Origin: Ascaphus truei
Lineage: Eukaryota > Chordata > Amphibia > Anura > Ascaphidae
NCBI GenBank assembly: GCA_036426205.1
Contig: CM071568.1
Coordinates: 54,621,575-54,685,574, forward strand
Reading direction: 5' to 3'
DNA: 64,000 bases
The notes below the pieces were generated by a model. The model was given only the letters and a program-made list of their open reading frames with translations. It was not told where the DNA came from and ran no database searches. Shown in pieces: positions 39,110-51,169 of this stretch (its first letter is position 1; the number at the start of each line of letters is the position of its first letter). A program made the translations under genes and the position numbers.

Positions 39110-39850
39110 CACTGGAAGCCCAAGGATATATATAAACACATGATTATATGAACCACATGATATATATCTCCAAAGAAAGTACATTTAATTGGTACACACA
39201 AAGAACATTTTAAATTTTTTAGTGAATACAAAAGAGGGAAGATAAGTGAATAAGTGATTGAAACTACAAATATAAAATAACACATGGTGCTATTGGCTCT
39301 GTGTTGTATTGCTGCCGTATTCGGTAGATTGCTGTGGATACCTTTAGTTCTAAATAGAACCACAAACTGTTGCTCTAATGACTACGCCTGTAGTGCAGTA
39401 ATATAGCATTGATTGCTAAAATTGCATGAAACCATTAGTACCATATATTAAACCAATGAAGCACTTGTAATTAGAGCATAAACTGTAACTACATATATTG
39501 CATAAAGCTAACAGTAATTAATCACAGCCCATAAATTGCTTAGCATCAGAGTGCCACTGTATATGTATTTAAATTGTTCTTGCTTTAGTAACAATAGATA
39601 GCAGTTTGCTCTTACACAAAACAAGGCTTTGTATCAAATGGCACAATATGTTGTTCTCAATATGTCAAAGGCAAATAAGATGTATCTAAGACTGACATAT
39701 AAATGCTGTTGATACCAACAGCGCAGCTCCTGCATCACTGCATAGATTTAACCTTATCTAGCAATTAGTGAACATTGATCCACACGTGGCTGTTACATCC
39801 ACAGAAACTTTGCTGCAGAGAGCCCTAATTTAACTAAACTATTATGTAGT
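39110..39850. repeat. repeat present inverted at 43660-46660
   Basis: AT-rich, non-coding; matches in inverse orientation 43660-43922, 44878-44952 and 46330-46660, which are its pieces separated by two insertions. Confidence 0.8.
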
Positions 39851-39975
39851 GCAGTTTCCCCCACCCTATGGAAGATATGGCTGCTACGGTGTGTATGGTG
39901 CTTTACCTGTAGTTCACAGAAGGCCTGAACCTCCGACGCTGGAAGAATGATTCTTATGGTGACAGCGCCTCCACC

Positions 39976-40255
39976 TGCGCGGGATCTTGACTTGGCAGGA
40001 TGAACCCTTACAGGAAACAATACTAATAATACACAAACAAATATATGTGTAGCCAGGTCCCCCATGGCTCCCCGGTCCTCCTGTTCCGCCCCTGTCTTCT
40101 GCTGTGGTGGTGGTGCTGCGGGCCGTCACAGTGGGCGACGGGCTGGCCGGAGGCTTCGGCGGCTCAATCAGCAGAGTGCTGCCATCTTGCGCATGCGCAG
40201 AGTAGCTGCCGGTGGCCATTACAGAGTTGCGCATGCGCAGTACATTTAGCACACA
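39976..40255 (-). repeat. shortened Gypsy LTR, reverse orientation
   Basis: Primer site complement CAGCGCCTCCA at 39963-39973, then the LTR end GCGCGGGATC and an outer start TGTGTGCTAAATG (reverse strand, 40255). Two TTGCGCATGCGCAG palindromes (about 40189 and 40229) are NRF1-like sites. Confidence 0.55.
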
Positions 40256-41093
40256 CGGCGGCAGTATAGGAGAGGCTCTGCGAGGACTACAATTCCCAGC
40301 AGCCCCCGAGTCATGCAGTCACATGGGTGCAACAGGCCAATATGGCGGTCAGTATCACGGGCAAGTTTTGGCGCGTTCAGGGCTGACAGTCAGTGGGTGC
40401 TGGGACACAGGTAGGGGAGGGTGTATGTGCAGGGCGTCTGTGGCCCCTGCACAAGGCCAGCAACCCCCTGTAGGCCCCAGCTAGACCCCGACTCACCTAC
40501 TAGTTTTATGGCAGCTACAGGGACGGGCCCCTTAGGTAGGGACACGGCAACTTTAGCTGGTTATAAGAAGGGACATAGCTACACTGCTGCAGAGCTTGTG
40601 AAGAATGTTCTGGGCTCAGATCACTTAGCAAGATACCAAGACTGTCTGTAAGTGGGGCACTCCAGCGGGATACCACCCACGTGGAGGTGGACCCTCGACA
40701 GAAGTATCACTGGATCGGCAGATCCTGTAAAGCTATTCATCAGTGAGCCCGGGTGCTGCAGGTATCTATATCTTTAAGTGCACCAACAAAGTACACACAC
40801 CATAGTGGCAGCACTCACCACATACAAGGGTGGGGTTGTTATTCTTATGGACACCAGGGTAGTTGGGTGCCCGAGGGCCCCTTAGGTACAATGGACACGG
40901 TGTGGGTTACACGGTGGTGGGATAAGGCCCTGTGTGGCGAAGGGGTAGCTGTAACCAGTAGCATTACTATCTTCATTATTACTGCATATTTACATGTTCA
41001 TAAGTAAAGGTTGTTATTATTATATACTGTGTGTGGATATCAGTATTGTGGTTCCGGTGAGGTGCTCCTCCCACTACGTTGGGATCCCTCCTA
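40256..41093 (+). repeat. Gypsy LTR of the gag-protease element
   Basis: Ends GGGATCCCTCCTA, then GG and the primer site TGGAGATGCTG at 41096. Start approximate. Body aligns to the reverse LTRs at 38048 and 61324 (GGGACAGGCCC, GGTGCCCGAGGG blocks). Confidence 0.6.
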
Positions 41094-41302
41094 GGTGGAG
41101 ATGCTGTACCAAGATTGTATGGTTTTATCACCCCTGGCTCCCCCTGGCGGAGGTTTGGAATCTCCGTGAGCCAACAGGTAAAGCCAGCACCAGTAGACTC
41201 TTCACACTAGGGGGAAAGAGGGCTATATTTGGTGGCGCTGCTGAGATTTCAGACCTGGGGTGCCATACTCAGCAGTCAAATTAGTTAGCCAAATTTCACA
41301 GC

Positions 41303-42570
41303 ATGTTCTCCGAATCCAAGCAACAGGTCCGTGATTGGGCCTTGGAACTCAATGAATCGTCCCGCTACATGGTCGTGGTGGGGGATGTGCCATTTGACAT
41401 TACCCCTCAGGAAGTCATGAACCACCTTAGGCCCCTCCAGGTTTTGCCCACGTGTGCCAGATAGAGCCCTGCCTCCAGGCTGCCCAGTCTTCTTTCTGAA
41501 TTGTCCTTGCCAATGGCAATTCCAGGCCCTAAACTCTCCTACACAGTGCCCTATCAAGCGGAAATTCCGCATCCATCCCACACCCCTAGGAAGTATGACG
41601 CATTACTCACGGGGTGCTCTCTACTAGATTCTGACCCTCTCCTGCCCAGAGCGATCTTCAGTCCCAGTAACCCACAGGAAAACTGCCTATGACCGGGGGC
41701 CCTGCAACTATCCTACCCTCCCAGAAAGTACCGATCAAGGCCAGAATCTCATTCATACCTGTCCCCAGTGAACTAAGCAGTAGGGACAACATTACCGCAA
41801 CTAGTGGAAGCCCTAACCCTGTCAGCCCAAGAGCAGAATACAGGAAATTGAAGGCCTTCTCTTGGACGACTCCGATTCCCATGGGCGAAGAAAGAATTGT
41901 CTCCTGTAGGGAACACACCCTCAAGGTGATCAACGAATGGCCCTGCTCCGAGGCGGTAAGGCGACCGAGGATAATGGAGAGCCTCCGACTTCCGGCCTCC
42001 ACAATGGTAAGTGCACAGCGTGACCAGGATGCCGATTTCTCAGTTCACCAGATGGTGGAGCTGCTGGTGCAGATCTACGGAAAAGATGAAGAGGAAAGCA
42101 AACTGTGGTTCAAATATTATGGCCTCAGGCAAAAGAATGGAGAAGATCTGTCAGACTTCCAGCAACGGATCCAACTAGTCCTCTGGAAGCTGCAAACTCG
42201 CGGCATCATCCCTGCCTCCGCGGTAGATGAATACCGGCACAAGCAATTTCTTCAAGGGGCAATCCCCATGATTAGGTGCTCTCTACTACAAGGATCTCCC
42301 CCCTACCATCATTAACATTTTGGGATTAGTAAAAGGGCATGAAGCATATACACGGTTACATACTTCCCCGAAGGCTAAAGAACCCCTCAATGGTGAACCC
42401 AAGGAGGCCTCCTCTTTGAAGGTTAAAGAACACTACCATCCAATGGAGGGCTCGCAAGTAAAGCCATCAGCCGCCCGGTCTAAACTAAACTCGCACTGCC
42501 CCTGGGGAAGTCAGCTGTTACCGGTGCGGTCAGAAGGGTCATCTCTCCTATGACTGCCCCGGGAAGGAAG
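41303..42570 (+). pseudogene. PNMA-like gag with zinc knuckle
   Basis: ATG at 41303 opens MFSESKQQVRDWALELNESS, the same start as at 6286, but a stop occurs at 41462. Gag sequence continues in other frames; 41689-42315 has RPRIMESLRLPASTMV, DFSVHQMVELLVQIYGKDEE, GEDLSDFQQRIQLVLWKLQ and AVDEYRHKQFLQGAIP, the capsid C-lobe pattern shared with PNMA proteins (which descend from Gypsy gag). A CCHC zinc knuckle CYRCGQKGHLSYDC lies at 42516-42557 in the frame of the protease. Structural protein, inactive here. Confidence 0.75.
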
Positions 42571-43203
42571 AAAAAGAAGAGAAACCTTCCACTAAAATAT
42601 TTACTCCTAACGTGATGGTCTGCGGGGCTTACACTGCCGAAGCCGAAACCATGGAGCCACTGGAGGGAACTGTTTCTCCAACCTCAGACGAACCTTCTGA
42701 GCCGAGCCCTGACAATGGAAATTGCCCATTGGACGCTTGTAGTAAGGTAGGACAAGCCATCATTATACGTGTTGTCGTGGATGGTGTTTATTCATCGGCC
42801 TTGCTGGACACTGGGTCCCAGGTGACCATCATATACCGGGGGTTCTATAATCAACACCTTCAGCAGCATCCATTGCAGTTGGCGGAACATATGAAGGTGA
42901 GGGGGCTGAGTAACGAGGACTACCCCATTGATGGGATTGTAAGAGTACGTCTGGAAATCATTCAGCTGAATACCGGAAAGATGCACCCTATGGATGTGGA
43001 GGCCCTAGTGTGTCCTGAGCCCCCAGAACAGCCTAAGTACCCGATCATCTTGGGAACTAATACTGATATTGTGCGAACCATCATCCGGGCCTATCTACAA
43101 GAAGTTGGAGAACTACCTTTGAGTAGCCTCAACCTCCATCCCCTCTTGCTTGAAGAGTGCTGTAAGATTTCTGCCTTAGATCATCTATACACAACACACT
43201 AGA
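42567..43203 (+). pseudogene. retropepsin of the PNMA-like Gypsy element
   Basis: Same frame as the zinc knuckle, so gag-pro may be one polyprotein here. Visible: ALLDTGSQVTII (about 42800, catalytic D-T-G), MKVRGLSNEDYPIDGIV, and YPIILGTNTDIV (about 43040), typical of Gypsy proteases. The frame ends TAG at 43201-43203. No reverse transcriptase follows: the next sequence is unrelated, so the element is truncated after protease. Confidence 0.8.
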
Positions 43204-43375
43204 GGGTTAAACTATGTATTAGTAATCCTCAGCGTAGCTATGCAAACATTGCATGACTCCTGTGCAATCTCATAGGTTGGCCATATAACATGACCTTAAA
43301 GCCTTTGAGAGATTCGCTATCTATGATTGAATGGATGTGATTAAAGCATTTTGAGGGGAACTCCCTGCACTCACC

Positions 43376-43417
43376 TGCCCCTGATGAAGCTCCGCTTGGA
43401 GAGAAACTCGTATGGCA
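43376..43417 (+). ncRNA. hammerhead-like motif, degenerate
   Basis: UGCC, one unpaired base, core CUGAUGA, stem CUCC/GGAG, GAAA, ACUCGU as stem III, then AU and GGCA pairing with UGCC. Extra bases flank stem II. Core is conserved but the geometry is off. Confidence 0.4.
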
Positions 43418-43925
43418 TAGTGACGTCACGTGGTGCGCATGGGTCTCAGGCTGCCGTTTTTGCTGTAAGAAGGATCTCCTGTTGCCAAAGCTTGGACGCC
43501 ACACTGTAGCTAAGTATCAGGCTGTGACTTTGGGATATTGCTACTCTTGTTGCGTTTTGCCAAGAACCATAACATGTACAGTAGATCTAGTCAGCTTAGT
43601 GTAAACCTTGGCAGTGATGTTAGAGCGGCGCTGGTCTTAGAAACAGCTTTTATATGATAGTTTAGTTAAATTAGGGCTCTGTGCAGCAAAGCTGCTATGG
43701 ATGGAACAGCCACATGTGGATCAATGTTAACTAATTGCTAGATAAGGTTAAATCTATGCAGTGATGCTGGAGCTGCGCTGTTGATATCAACAGCATCTAT
43801 ATGTCAGTCTTAGATACATCTTATGTGCCTTTGACGTATTGAGAACAACATATTGTGCCATTTGATACAAAGCTTTTTTTTGTGTAAGAGCAATCTGCTA
43901 TCTATTGTTACTAAAGCAAGAAGAG

Positions 43926-44869
43926 AAGGGGATGGGGGAGCACTGGTGGAATAATAAAGTAGAATGCAATCTGATTCAGGTGTGTAAGACTCTGAAAAGT
44001 GGATGGTGTGGATCTAAAATAATTTAAACACTCACACGGCCTTGTGCAAATGCTTGCGCATCAAGGTATCTTTTACGTCCTCGCTTCTTTTCCTTGTAGA
44101 TTCAATCTCCGCTTCTCGTCAGGGCTCTTCTTTTCTTGATGTGATGTCTCTCGTCTGTTTTGTTCCTCTCCTTTTTCTTGCGTGTGGTGTCACCCTCAGA
44201 AGAAATACATATGGATGTGAACAGTAGTACGTGTAAAACAACAAAATAATACAACCAGGGGTTAGCACATCTGAGTTAAAATCAAAATTCAAAATTTAAA
44301 AACACTCACACGGGCATGTGTGGGTGCACTCTGGGGGGAAAGGTATCTTGACCTCCAAGGGGATCCCACTATTCCAAAATGCCAGCTTTCGCTCTGTGGC
44401 AAGTGGTGGGGGGGAGGGAAAAGGAAAAAAATATATATATATATATAGGAAAATTATTACTCACACGGCCAAGTGTGAGTGCACCCTTGGAAAGGTATCT
44501 TGTTTGTTCCGTCTGGCGTCCCTGGATAGGGCCGTGTGCCAGCCTCTGATGGTTATTTCTCTCTCCCAGTGAGATGTATAAATTGATCAGCCCAGAGTGT
44601 GAAGGCCAAACTCTTTATTCAGAAAAACAAATAAACAACAAGCTCACCGCTCACTCAACTCGTGAGCCGCGGTGTCAGAATGGAATAAAAAAGCCAGTCT
44701 TTGTGGGATGTTTAGCAGGGCTCGTGGGGCTGCAGTGAAACTCTCTCCGCGTCCGGATGGAGCTCTGCACTTCCCGTGTCCTGCTCCCTATGGTGGCCGC
44801 AACAAGTCAAAAAGGTTGGGGGATTTTGAGCAACGCGTTTCGCCCTATGGGCTTCCTCAGGCTAGGTAG
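43926..44869. mobile_element. insertion into the inverted repeat, carrying a hammerhead-like motif
   Basis: Interrupts AAAGCAAG|AACAATTT of the 39-kb repeat with AGAA at both junctions. Contains three diverged repeats of ACTCACACGG...GGTATCTTG (about 44030, 44305, 44458). No coding sequence. Confidence 0.6.
44829..44863 (-). ncRNA. candidate hammerhead ribozyme
   Basis: Reverse strand: AGC (stem I), CUGAGGA, an extra A, GCCC-AUA-GGGC (stem II), GAAA, CGCGU (two-pair stem III), U at the cleavage position, GCU (stem I). Core bases are intact but stem I has only three pairs. Confidence 0.55.
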
Positions 44870-45127
44870 TTGGAGAACAATTTAAGTACATATACAGTGG
44901 CACTCTGATGCTAAGCAATGTATGGGCTGTGATTAATTACTGTTAGCTTTATGCAATTGTAGCAATGTTTCCCCCACCCTCTGGGAGAGTTATTCTGTGG
45001 CTACCGTGTGTTGCTGAGGCATACCTGTAGGTTCAGGAGATCTGAGCTGATCTGTGATGTAGTGGAGATCAGGACATGCTTTTGATGTCATCTGTAGTTC
45101 TTTCCTTTGGTGTTCAGTGCCTCCACC

Positions 45128-45638
45128 TTCAGGGGGCTCTGATAGTACCAGAGACAGTTCTCTCTGAAGCACATCTTCCATACATCCCATGCACTGACTC
45201 AATCCAGAATGGTGTATAATTAACAAAGGGCTTTATTCTTAGCAGTCATTGCATGATGGTATTACAGCGGTGCAAGGGTTCAGAGGGTTCCCACCTCTGT
45301 ATGGTGCTTGACCCTGATAGTATAGGGTCATCTTCCTTGGTAAGATGTTCCCTCGGCCACAAGGCTGAGGGTGGGGCCGATCATCCCGCCATGGGAGAGA
45401 CTCACAGCCCTCTACTTCCTCTCTCCTCCAGAGCAGGAACATGACTCATAATTTTGGCTCTGCCTCTCAGGAGGGAAAACAGGAGGGGCGGGCTTATGGT
45501 CTATACCTATCCCTGATAGGCTTACACAGGCCATGAGTCACCACCTTAGTCCTGTCCATCAGAGAGGAGCACAAGGGGGGTCAAAAGAACACAGATTTAA
45601 CCTGTTAAAGCCTGCAGCTAGCAGGGACTTCCATAACA
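45128..45638 (-). repeat. Gypsy LTR, reverse orientation
   Basis: Reverse strand starts TGTTATGGAAGTCC (45638) and is followed after CC by primer site TGGAGGCACTGAAC (45125 downwards) and leader. Inserted, with the block to 46330, in the inverted repeat. Confidence 0.6.
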
Positions 45639-45990
45639 GGGGGAAAACCAGGCAGAAATAACATACCCTGCTTTTGCGCCCCAACTTGTGATTTTCTTTA
45701 TATTTCTTAAGACAAAAGAAACTTTGGGCCTCATTCAGTAAAGGTTGATAAAAATTATCGCCAGGGCATTTAAATCGCCGTTTTTTGGGGCGTTGCTATC
45801 ACGGTATTCAGCAAGTCTTCATTACCGTTCATAGCAAAATTCCCAAAACGAGCGATTTGCTACCAGCGATTGCATCTAGCCTCTGAAAAGGCCTAACCCG
45901 GCGATACATTTCTGCTGCAGAGAGAGCGGCTCTGAGAGAGCCGCCTCTCACAGTGAAAATGTCGCCTACAAATTATGTTTTTTAATATAC

Positions 45991-46325
45991 AGGCATAGCC
46001 CGCTTTAAGTACACTCACTTTAAGTATACTCGCGAGTAAGTACATATCGCCCAATAGGCAAACGGCAGCTCACGCATGCGCCTGTCAGCACGTCCTGAAC
46101 AGAATTACCGGCTCCCTACCTGTACCGAAGCTGTGCGCAAGTGGGGAGACTATAGAGCCTGTTACAAATGCGTTATTTACATCAGTTATGCACATATATG
46201 ATGATTGCAGTACAGTACATGCATAAATAAGTGGGAAAAGGTAGTGCTTCACTTTAAGTACATTTTCGCTTTACATACATGCTCCGGTCCCATTGCGTAC
46301 GTTAATGCGGGGTATACCTGTATGT
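45991..46325. mobile_element. MITE with ATACAGG ends
   Basis: Ends ATACAGGCATAGCCCGC and GCGGGGTATACCTGTAT are inverted repeats; internal CTTTAAGTACA motifs recur in both halves. Superfamily uncertain. Confidence 0.65.
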
Positions 46326-46660
46326 AGTTACAGTTTATTCTCTAATTACACTTGCTTCATTTGTTAAATATATGGTACCAATGGTTTCATGCAATTTTAG
46401 CAATCAACACTATATTACTGCACTACAGGCGTAGTCATTAGAGCAACAGTTTGTGGTTCTATTTAGAACCAAATTTATCCACAGCAATCTACCGAATATG
46501 GCAGCAATACAACACAGAGCCAATAGCACCACGTGTTATTTATATTTGTAGTTTCAATCACTTATTCACTTATCTTCCCTCTTTTGTATTCACTAAAAAA
46601 TTTAAAATGTTCTTTGTGTGTACCAATTAAATGTACTTTCTTTGGAGATATATATCACTT

Positions 46661-48009
46661 TTTTGTATTCACTAAAAAATTAAAAAAATTCTTAGTGTGC
46701 ACCAATTAAATGTACTTTCTTGGATGACTGACTGACCTTTGTTAGCCAATCACTTATATGGTATCCATGGAACCCGAGTACATACAGTAGGTTGCACCCA
46801 CTGTTATTATTAGATAAATGAATGGTCCTTAAGTATCAATACAATTATGTTTAGTGAGTGGTGTGCTCTGTTTTGCATTCTAAATTAACCTAGTGACGAA
46901 ACGCATAGGGACCCGGATGAGACGAACGACTGACGTCGTTACGCACGCAGACACCTACAAGCCTCAAATCAGCTGTTCTATGCGCATTGTGTGCTCCGTG
47001 TACCGGAAGGCTGCAGTTTCTACACACGCTACTTGTTAGCTGAGTTTTCCTCCATATACCCGGCAATTTGGGCTGTATTGGACCAATCAGGACTCCCTCT
47101 TGTGACTGATACCGGAGGACTGAGATCTGTTGCAGATTAGTGATCATTAGAGATATTATCTCTTTAACATGCTGATATTCTAGCTCCGTTTGTGAGTGTG
47201 CTACCTTATGTCTTATCAAGTTGAAATATTTTACAGTTTTACACTATGGGGCACGCGCTTCTCTTTTTTCTTTTTTAAACAGATTTATGTGGATGCAGAT
47301 TGTCCTACAAGAAGCTGCGAAATCTACCCAGGAATATCTATATCCTTTGTGGACTTTTAATAAGTATCAATTTTAGTTTTAATGCCTGCTTATACATATG
47401 TAGACACTCTTACTTCGTTCACATTATCTCAATAGTTATCAAGGTTTGTTCTACGGTCATATATTATTGTCTAGTGTACAGACCGTTTTTTTAATATCAA
47501 TTCCATTGGTCTATTCAGCGCTATTATTGTGTTTCTATAGATAGAGAGAGATATATGATATAGAGATGTAGGTATAGATATATATATTATATCTATAGTA
47601 GCGAGATATAGATAATTACTATAGAAAACATATATATATCATATATTATTATAATATAGCATAGATATACATCACCATATATACTACGTGTATACTGATA
47701 TAATAATAGATCTATAAATAATAAAAAACAAATACTCGATACGTTCTATGGCTAACTAAATACTTTTATTTGTGCGAGATTTCGATATACACTGATCTTT
47801 TCTTTGGGCGATGTTACAATGGATAAAGCAAGAACATTTTTACTTTAAAACAGTGTGGAATTTTATCTGTGGATGAAACCTATCCCTCCCCCTGTGCAGT
47901 ATGCGATTTATGACTTTAGGTGTTAAATAGTCCCTGAATGTTTGTGATGTAAGAGTGTGTATGTGTATAAATATACTTTTTGAAGTGAAACTTCTTTAGT
48001 GGCACCTCT
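46661..48009. other. unassigned AT-rich stretch with microsatellite
   Basis: TATAGATA/GAGATA-rich repeat at about 47540-47720. GACGAAACGCATAGGG at 46896 resembles the 3' half of a hammerhead-like motif but lacks stem II. No gene seen. Confidence 0.45.
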
Positions 48010-48014
48010 GATGG

Positions 48015-49269
48015 GATAAAACTGGATAGATGGGGGGCGAAATGTGAAACGGAAGTGACGTCACGTAATGGACGCCGCTCCGCTCACATGTCCCCTGTCA
48101 CACCCCTCACCCTCCCACACACCCCACACCCGGTTGCTCACATATGCGGCGGTGATAGCCGCCGCTCCTAACTGCCGCTGTTCCGCCGCCCGCTGCCATG
48201 CCGCGCATGTGCAGTTGTGATGGCGCTGCTGACGGACGCCACACATGCGCAGAAGTGGCTGGCAGCGGCGTCGTTCCCCCCACACGCTCCTAACTGACGT
48301 GGGCGTTCGCGGGCCTCCTGCGCCCGCAGGAAGCGGTGGCAAACGGCGCAACCTGCGTGGCACACTGGCTCGGTGCTGGCTCCTGCTGCTAGAAGAAAGG
48401 GTGGGCCAGGCAGCGGATGGGTAATCTCGCCCGCGGAGAAGTTGTGCACGATTTTACACCCCGCCCCTGGCTGCAGCAGGACACACACACACTGACTGAC
48501 CCCCCACACACTGACTGACCCCCACAGACCTTGACTGACCCCCACACACACACTGACTGACTCCCACACAGACCCCCACACACACACTGACAGACCCCCC
48601 CACACACACACTGACTGACCCCCACACACACACACTGACCCCCACACACACACTGACTGACCCCCACACAGACCCCCACACACACACTGACTGACCCCCA
48701 CACAGACCCCCACACACACTGACTGACCCCCACACACACACACTGACTGACCCCCACAGACCCCCACACACACACTGACTGACCCCCACACAGACTCACA
48801 TACACACACAAACTGACCCCCACACAGACTCATACACACACAGACTGACCCCCACACACACACTGACTGACCCCCACATAGACCCCCCACACCCACGCTG
48901 ACTGACACCCACACAGACTCCCACACACACACTGACTGACCCCCACACAGACTCACATACACACACAGACTCACATACACACACAGACTCACATACACAC
49001 ACTGACTGACCCCCACACACACACTGACTGCCCCCCACACACTGACTGACCCCCACACACACACTGACTGACCAACACACAGACCCCCACATAGACTCAC
49101 ATACACACACTGACTCACATACACACACTGACTGACACACTGACTGACACACATACACACACACTGACTGACACACATACACACACACTGACTGACCCAC
49201 ATACACACACACTGACTGACACACATACACACACACACTGACTGACACACATACACCCACACTGACTGA

Positions 49270-49312
<43 letters not shown>

Positions 49313-49966
49313 ACTGACACACATACACACACACACACACACACTGACTGACACACTTACACAGACTGACACACACACACACACTGACTGACTGACTTAC
49401 ACATACACTGACTGACAAACATACACACACACACTGACTGACACACATACACACACACACTGACACACATATTCACACTCAGTGCAAATAGCTAATACAG
49501 GGGATGTGTGCCGAGCACGCGCATTATAAGTCAAATGTATTTGCGTTTTGTCAATGAAATTGTATTTTGACTTTTAATTAAAACATCACCAATACAAATA
49601 CAATTTCTGTGACAAAAGTCAAAGTAGTTTCACTTACTATGCGCGTGCACAGCACACACAGCTTTTTTTCCCCCTGCGCCCCCCTGCCAGCAGTTCCCCT
49701 CTCTCCGCACCACCACCCCCTCTTACCTCGGCTCCGGTGTCATGACGTCACGTTGCCATGGCAACATGACGTCACATGACCTTGACGTCATGTTGGCATG
49801 GCGACGCGTCTAAGAAGCCGCCGGAGCCAAGGTAAGTGAGGTTTACAGAGGCCTTTTCCGCTTCCCCGACATTTAATTTAAGTGCCTTCGGGAAGCGCAC
49901 GGGACCTCTGTAAACCCCGCGCCCCCAACAGTCAGTTTCCTGTGCCCCCCAGTTTGCGCACCTCTG
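48015..49966. mobile_element. probable hAT-like non-autonomous element with large minisatellite
   Basis: Right end TTTGCGCACCTCTG matches the terminal repeat style of 58495-58792 (CAGGGGGGCGCAAAC), and the GC-rich subterminal block with CCTCTGTAAACC and TTCCCGAAGGCACTTAAATT is shared. Left end near 48024 (GGGGGGCGAAATG) is degenerate; no target duplication found. Confidence 0.5.
48479..49475. repeat. minisatellite (ACACACTGACTGACCCCC-type)
   Basis: About 1 kb of CACTGACTGA units with CCCCCACACA or CACATACACA spacers. It yields a 432-codon Val/Cys/Ser reverse frame that is an artefact. Confidence 0.93.
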
Positions 49967-50059
49967 GTTTAAAGCACCCACAGTGTATACAGTGCTTTAC
50001 AAAAGGTGTGTGTGGAGGGGGAGTGTATACCAATGGTGTTGGTGGGTGTTGAAATTTAA

Positions 50060-50245
50060 GACTGCGCTTATAGTGCCGTCACCGGCGACATCACGCTATG
50101 GTTGCTGGAAAAATCAAATTGACGACTTCCAGCTATCGCGACCAAGCCGTCGCTCCATCACCCTGCTTCTACTATAAGCGCACACGATGGCGGCAATACA
50201 TTTGTTTTGACGTTATGTTGCGTCGCCGGCACTATAAGCGCAGCC
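50060..50245. mobile_element. Harbinger-like MITE with TAA target duplications
   Basis: 186 bp; GACTGCGCTTATAGTGCC...GGCACTATAAGCGCAGCC, TAA at 50057-50059 and 50246-50248. Same family as 35286-35537. Confidence 0.85.
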
Positions 50246-50428
50246 TAAGAAGGTGTGGCATTACTATAAATGTGTGTGGATACTATGTAGTCCCTATTGG
50301 TATATAGGGATAGAATTACATTGTACATTTGTATGTGTAAGAGACAGGTGTGTGTGTGTGTGTGTATTCATATTACACAGTATTTATAGACATGGGATTT
50401 AGCACTTATGGGAAAAGAGTTCTCTTCT

Positions 50429-50850
50429 TTAGCGAGTCATGAAACTGCGGTCTCGGTTTAGGCCACCAGTCAGTGTCCCGAACAGTTTAATAAATTTGTA
50501 TTCATGCAACCGTCTCTCTTTCGGTGTTCTGAGATTACCTATGAGTATGGCCACCTTCAGATCGTTCATCTTATGGCCAAAGTAAGAGAAATGTTCGCTG
50601 ACAGGACTGTCTCCTGTTCCGCGTGTGATGCTGTGGCGATGCAGGTTCATTCTCTTGTTTAGCCCCCGCCTCATGTCACCTACAGTATGTAGTAGCAGTC
50701 CCCTGGCATTTCATGCACAATACAAGGTACACAACATTGCTGGAGGAACAGGTGAACCTTCCTTTGATGTTGTACTCCAGATTCCTGTGTGATTAGATGC
50801 CCTGGTGAAATCAATTTGAGGCCGTTTAGGTAAATAGTCACACAGTATTG
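50429..50850 (-). pseudogene. Penelope-like element, GIY-YIG endonuclease remnant
   Basis: Reverse strand 50674-50429: MRRGLNKRMNLHRHSIT, PVSEHFSYFGHKMNDLKVAI, ERRLHEYKFIKLFGTLTGGL, NRDRSF: the C-terminal GIY-YIG domain of Penelope-like retroelements (R.N.HR, EHF..H, E...I.LF.TL..GLN). Just upstream (about 50700-50790) SSSNVVYLVLCMKC matches the start of the domain with a frame change. The domain nicks target DNA in Penelope-like transposition. Only a fragment of the element. Confidence 0.75.
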
Positions 50851-51169
50851 AGTCTTGATTGAGCATACTCCAGTGTTTATTTAAAGTATTCTAGATCTGA
50901 AAATATTCTTTGTTGTATTGTGTGATGAAGGGAATACAATTAAATGCATTCTTAAAGATAGACCAAAAGGCTTTTACAGCTGCTATAGCTGTAAGGCCCG
51001 CAAGTTTGGCATTAATAAAACTATCCATTAGTCAGTTCAAGAGTCAAACACAAAATACTTTAGGAGTGAAATTCTGTTTGCACTTTTTTATGGTGCTTTA
51101 TTAACATATAAGTGTGCCTTCTCTGGACACGTTGCACTTTACTATAATCCAGCTTTGTTATATAGAGGC

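Noticed and set aside
46893..46915. GACGAAACGCATAGGG hammerhead fragment
   Set aside because: No stem II or first core strand upstream; truncated.
48168..49466. 432-codon reverse frame rich in Val, Cys and Ser
   Set aside because: It lies on the CACACTGACTGA minisatellite; all frames read simple repeats.
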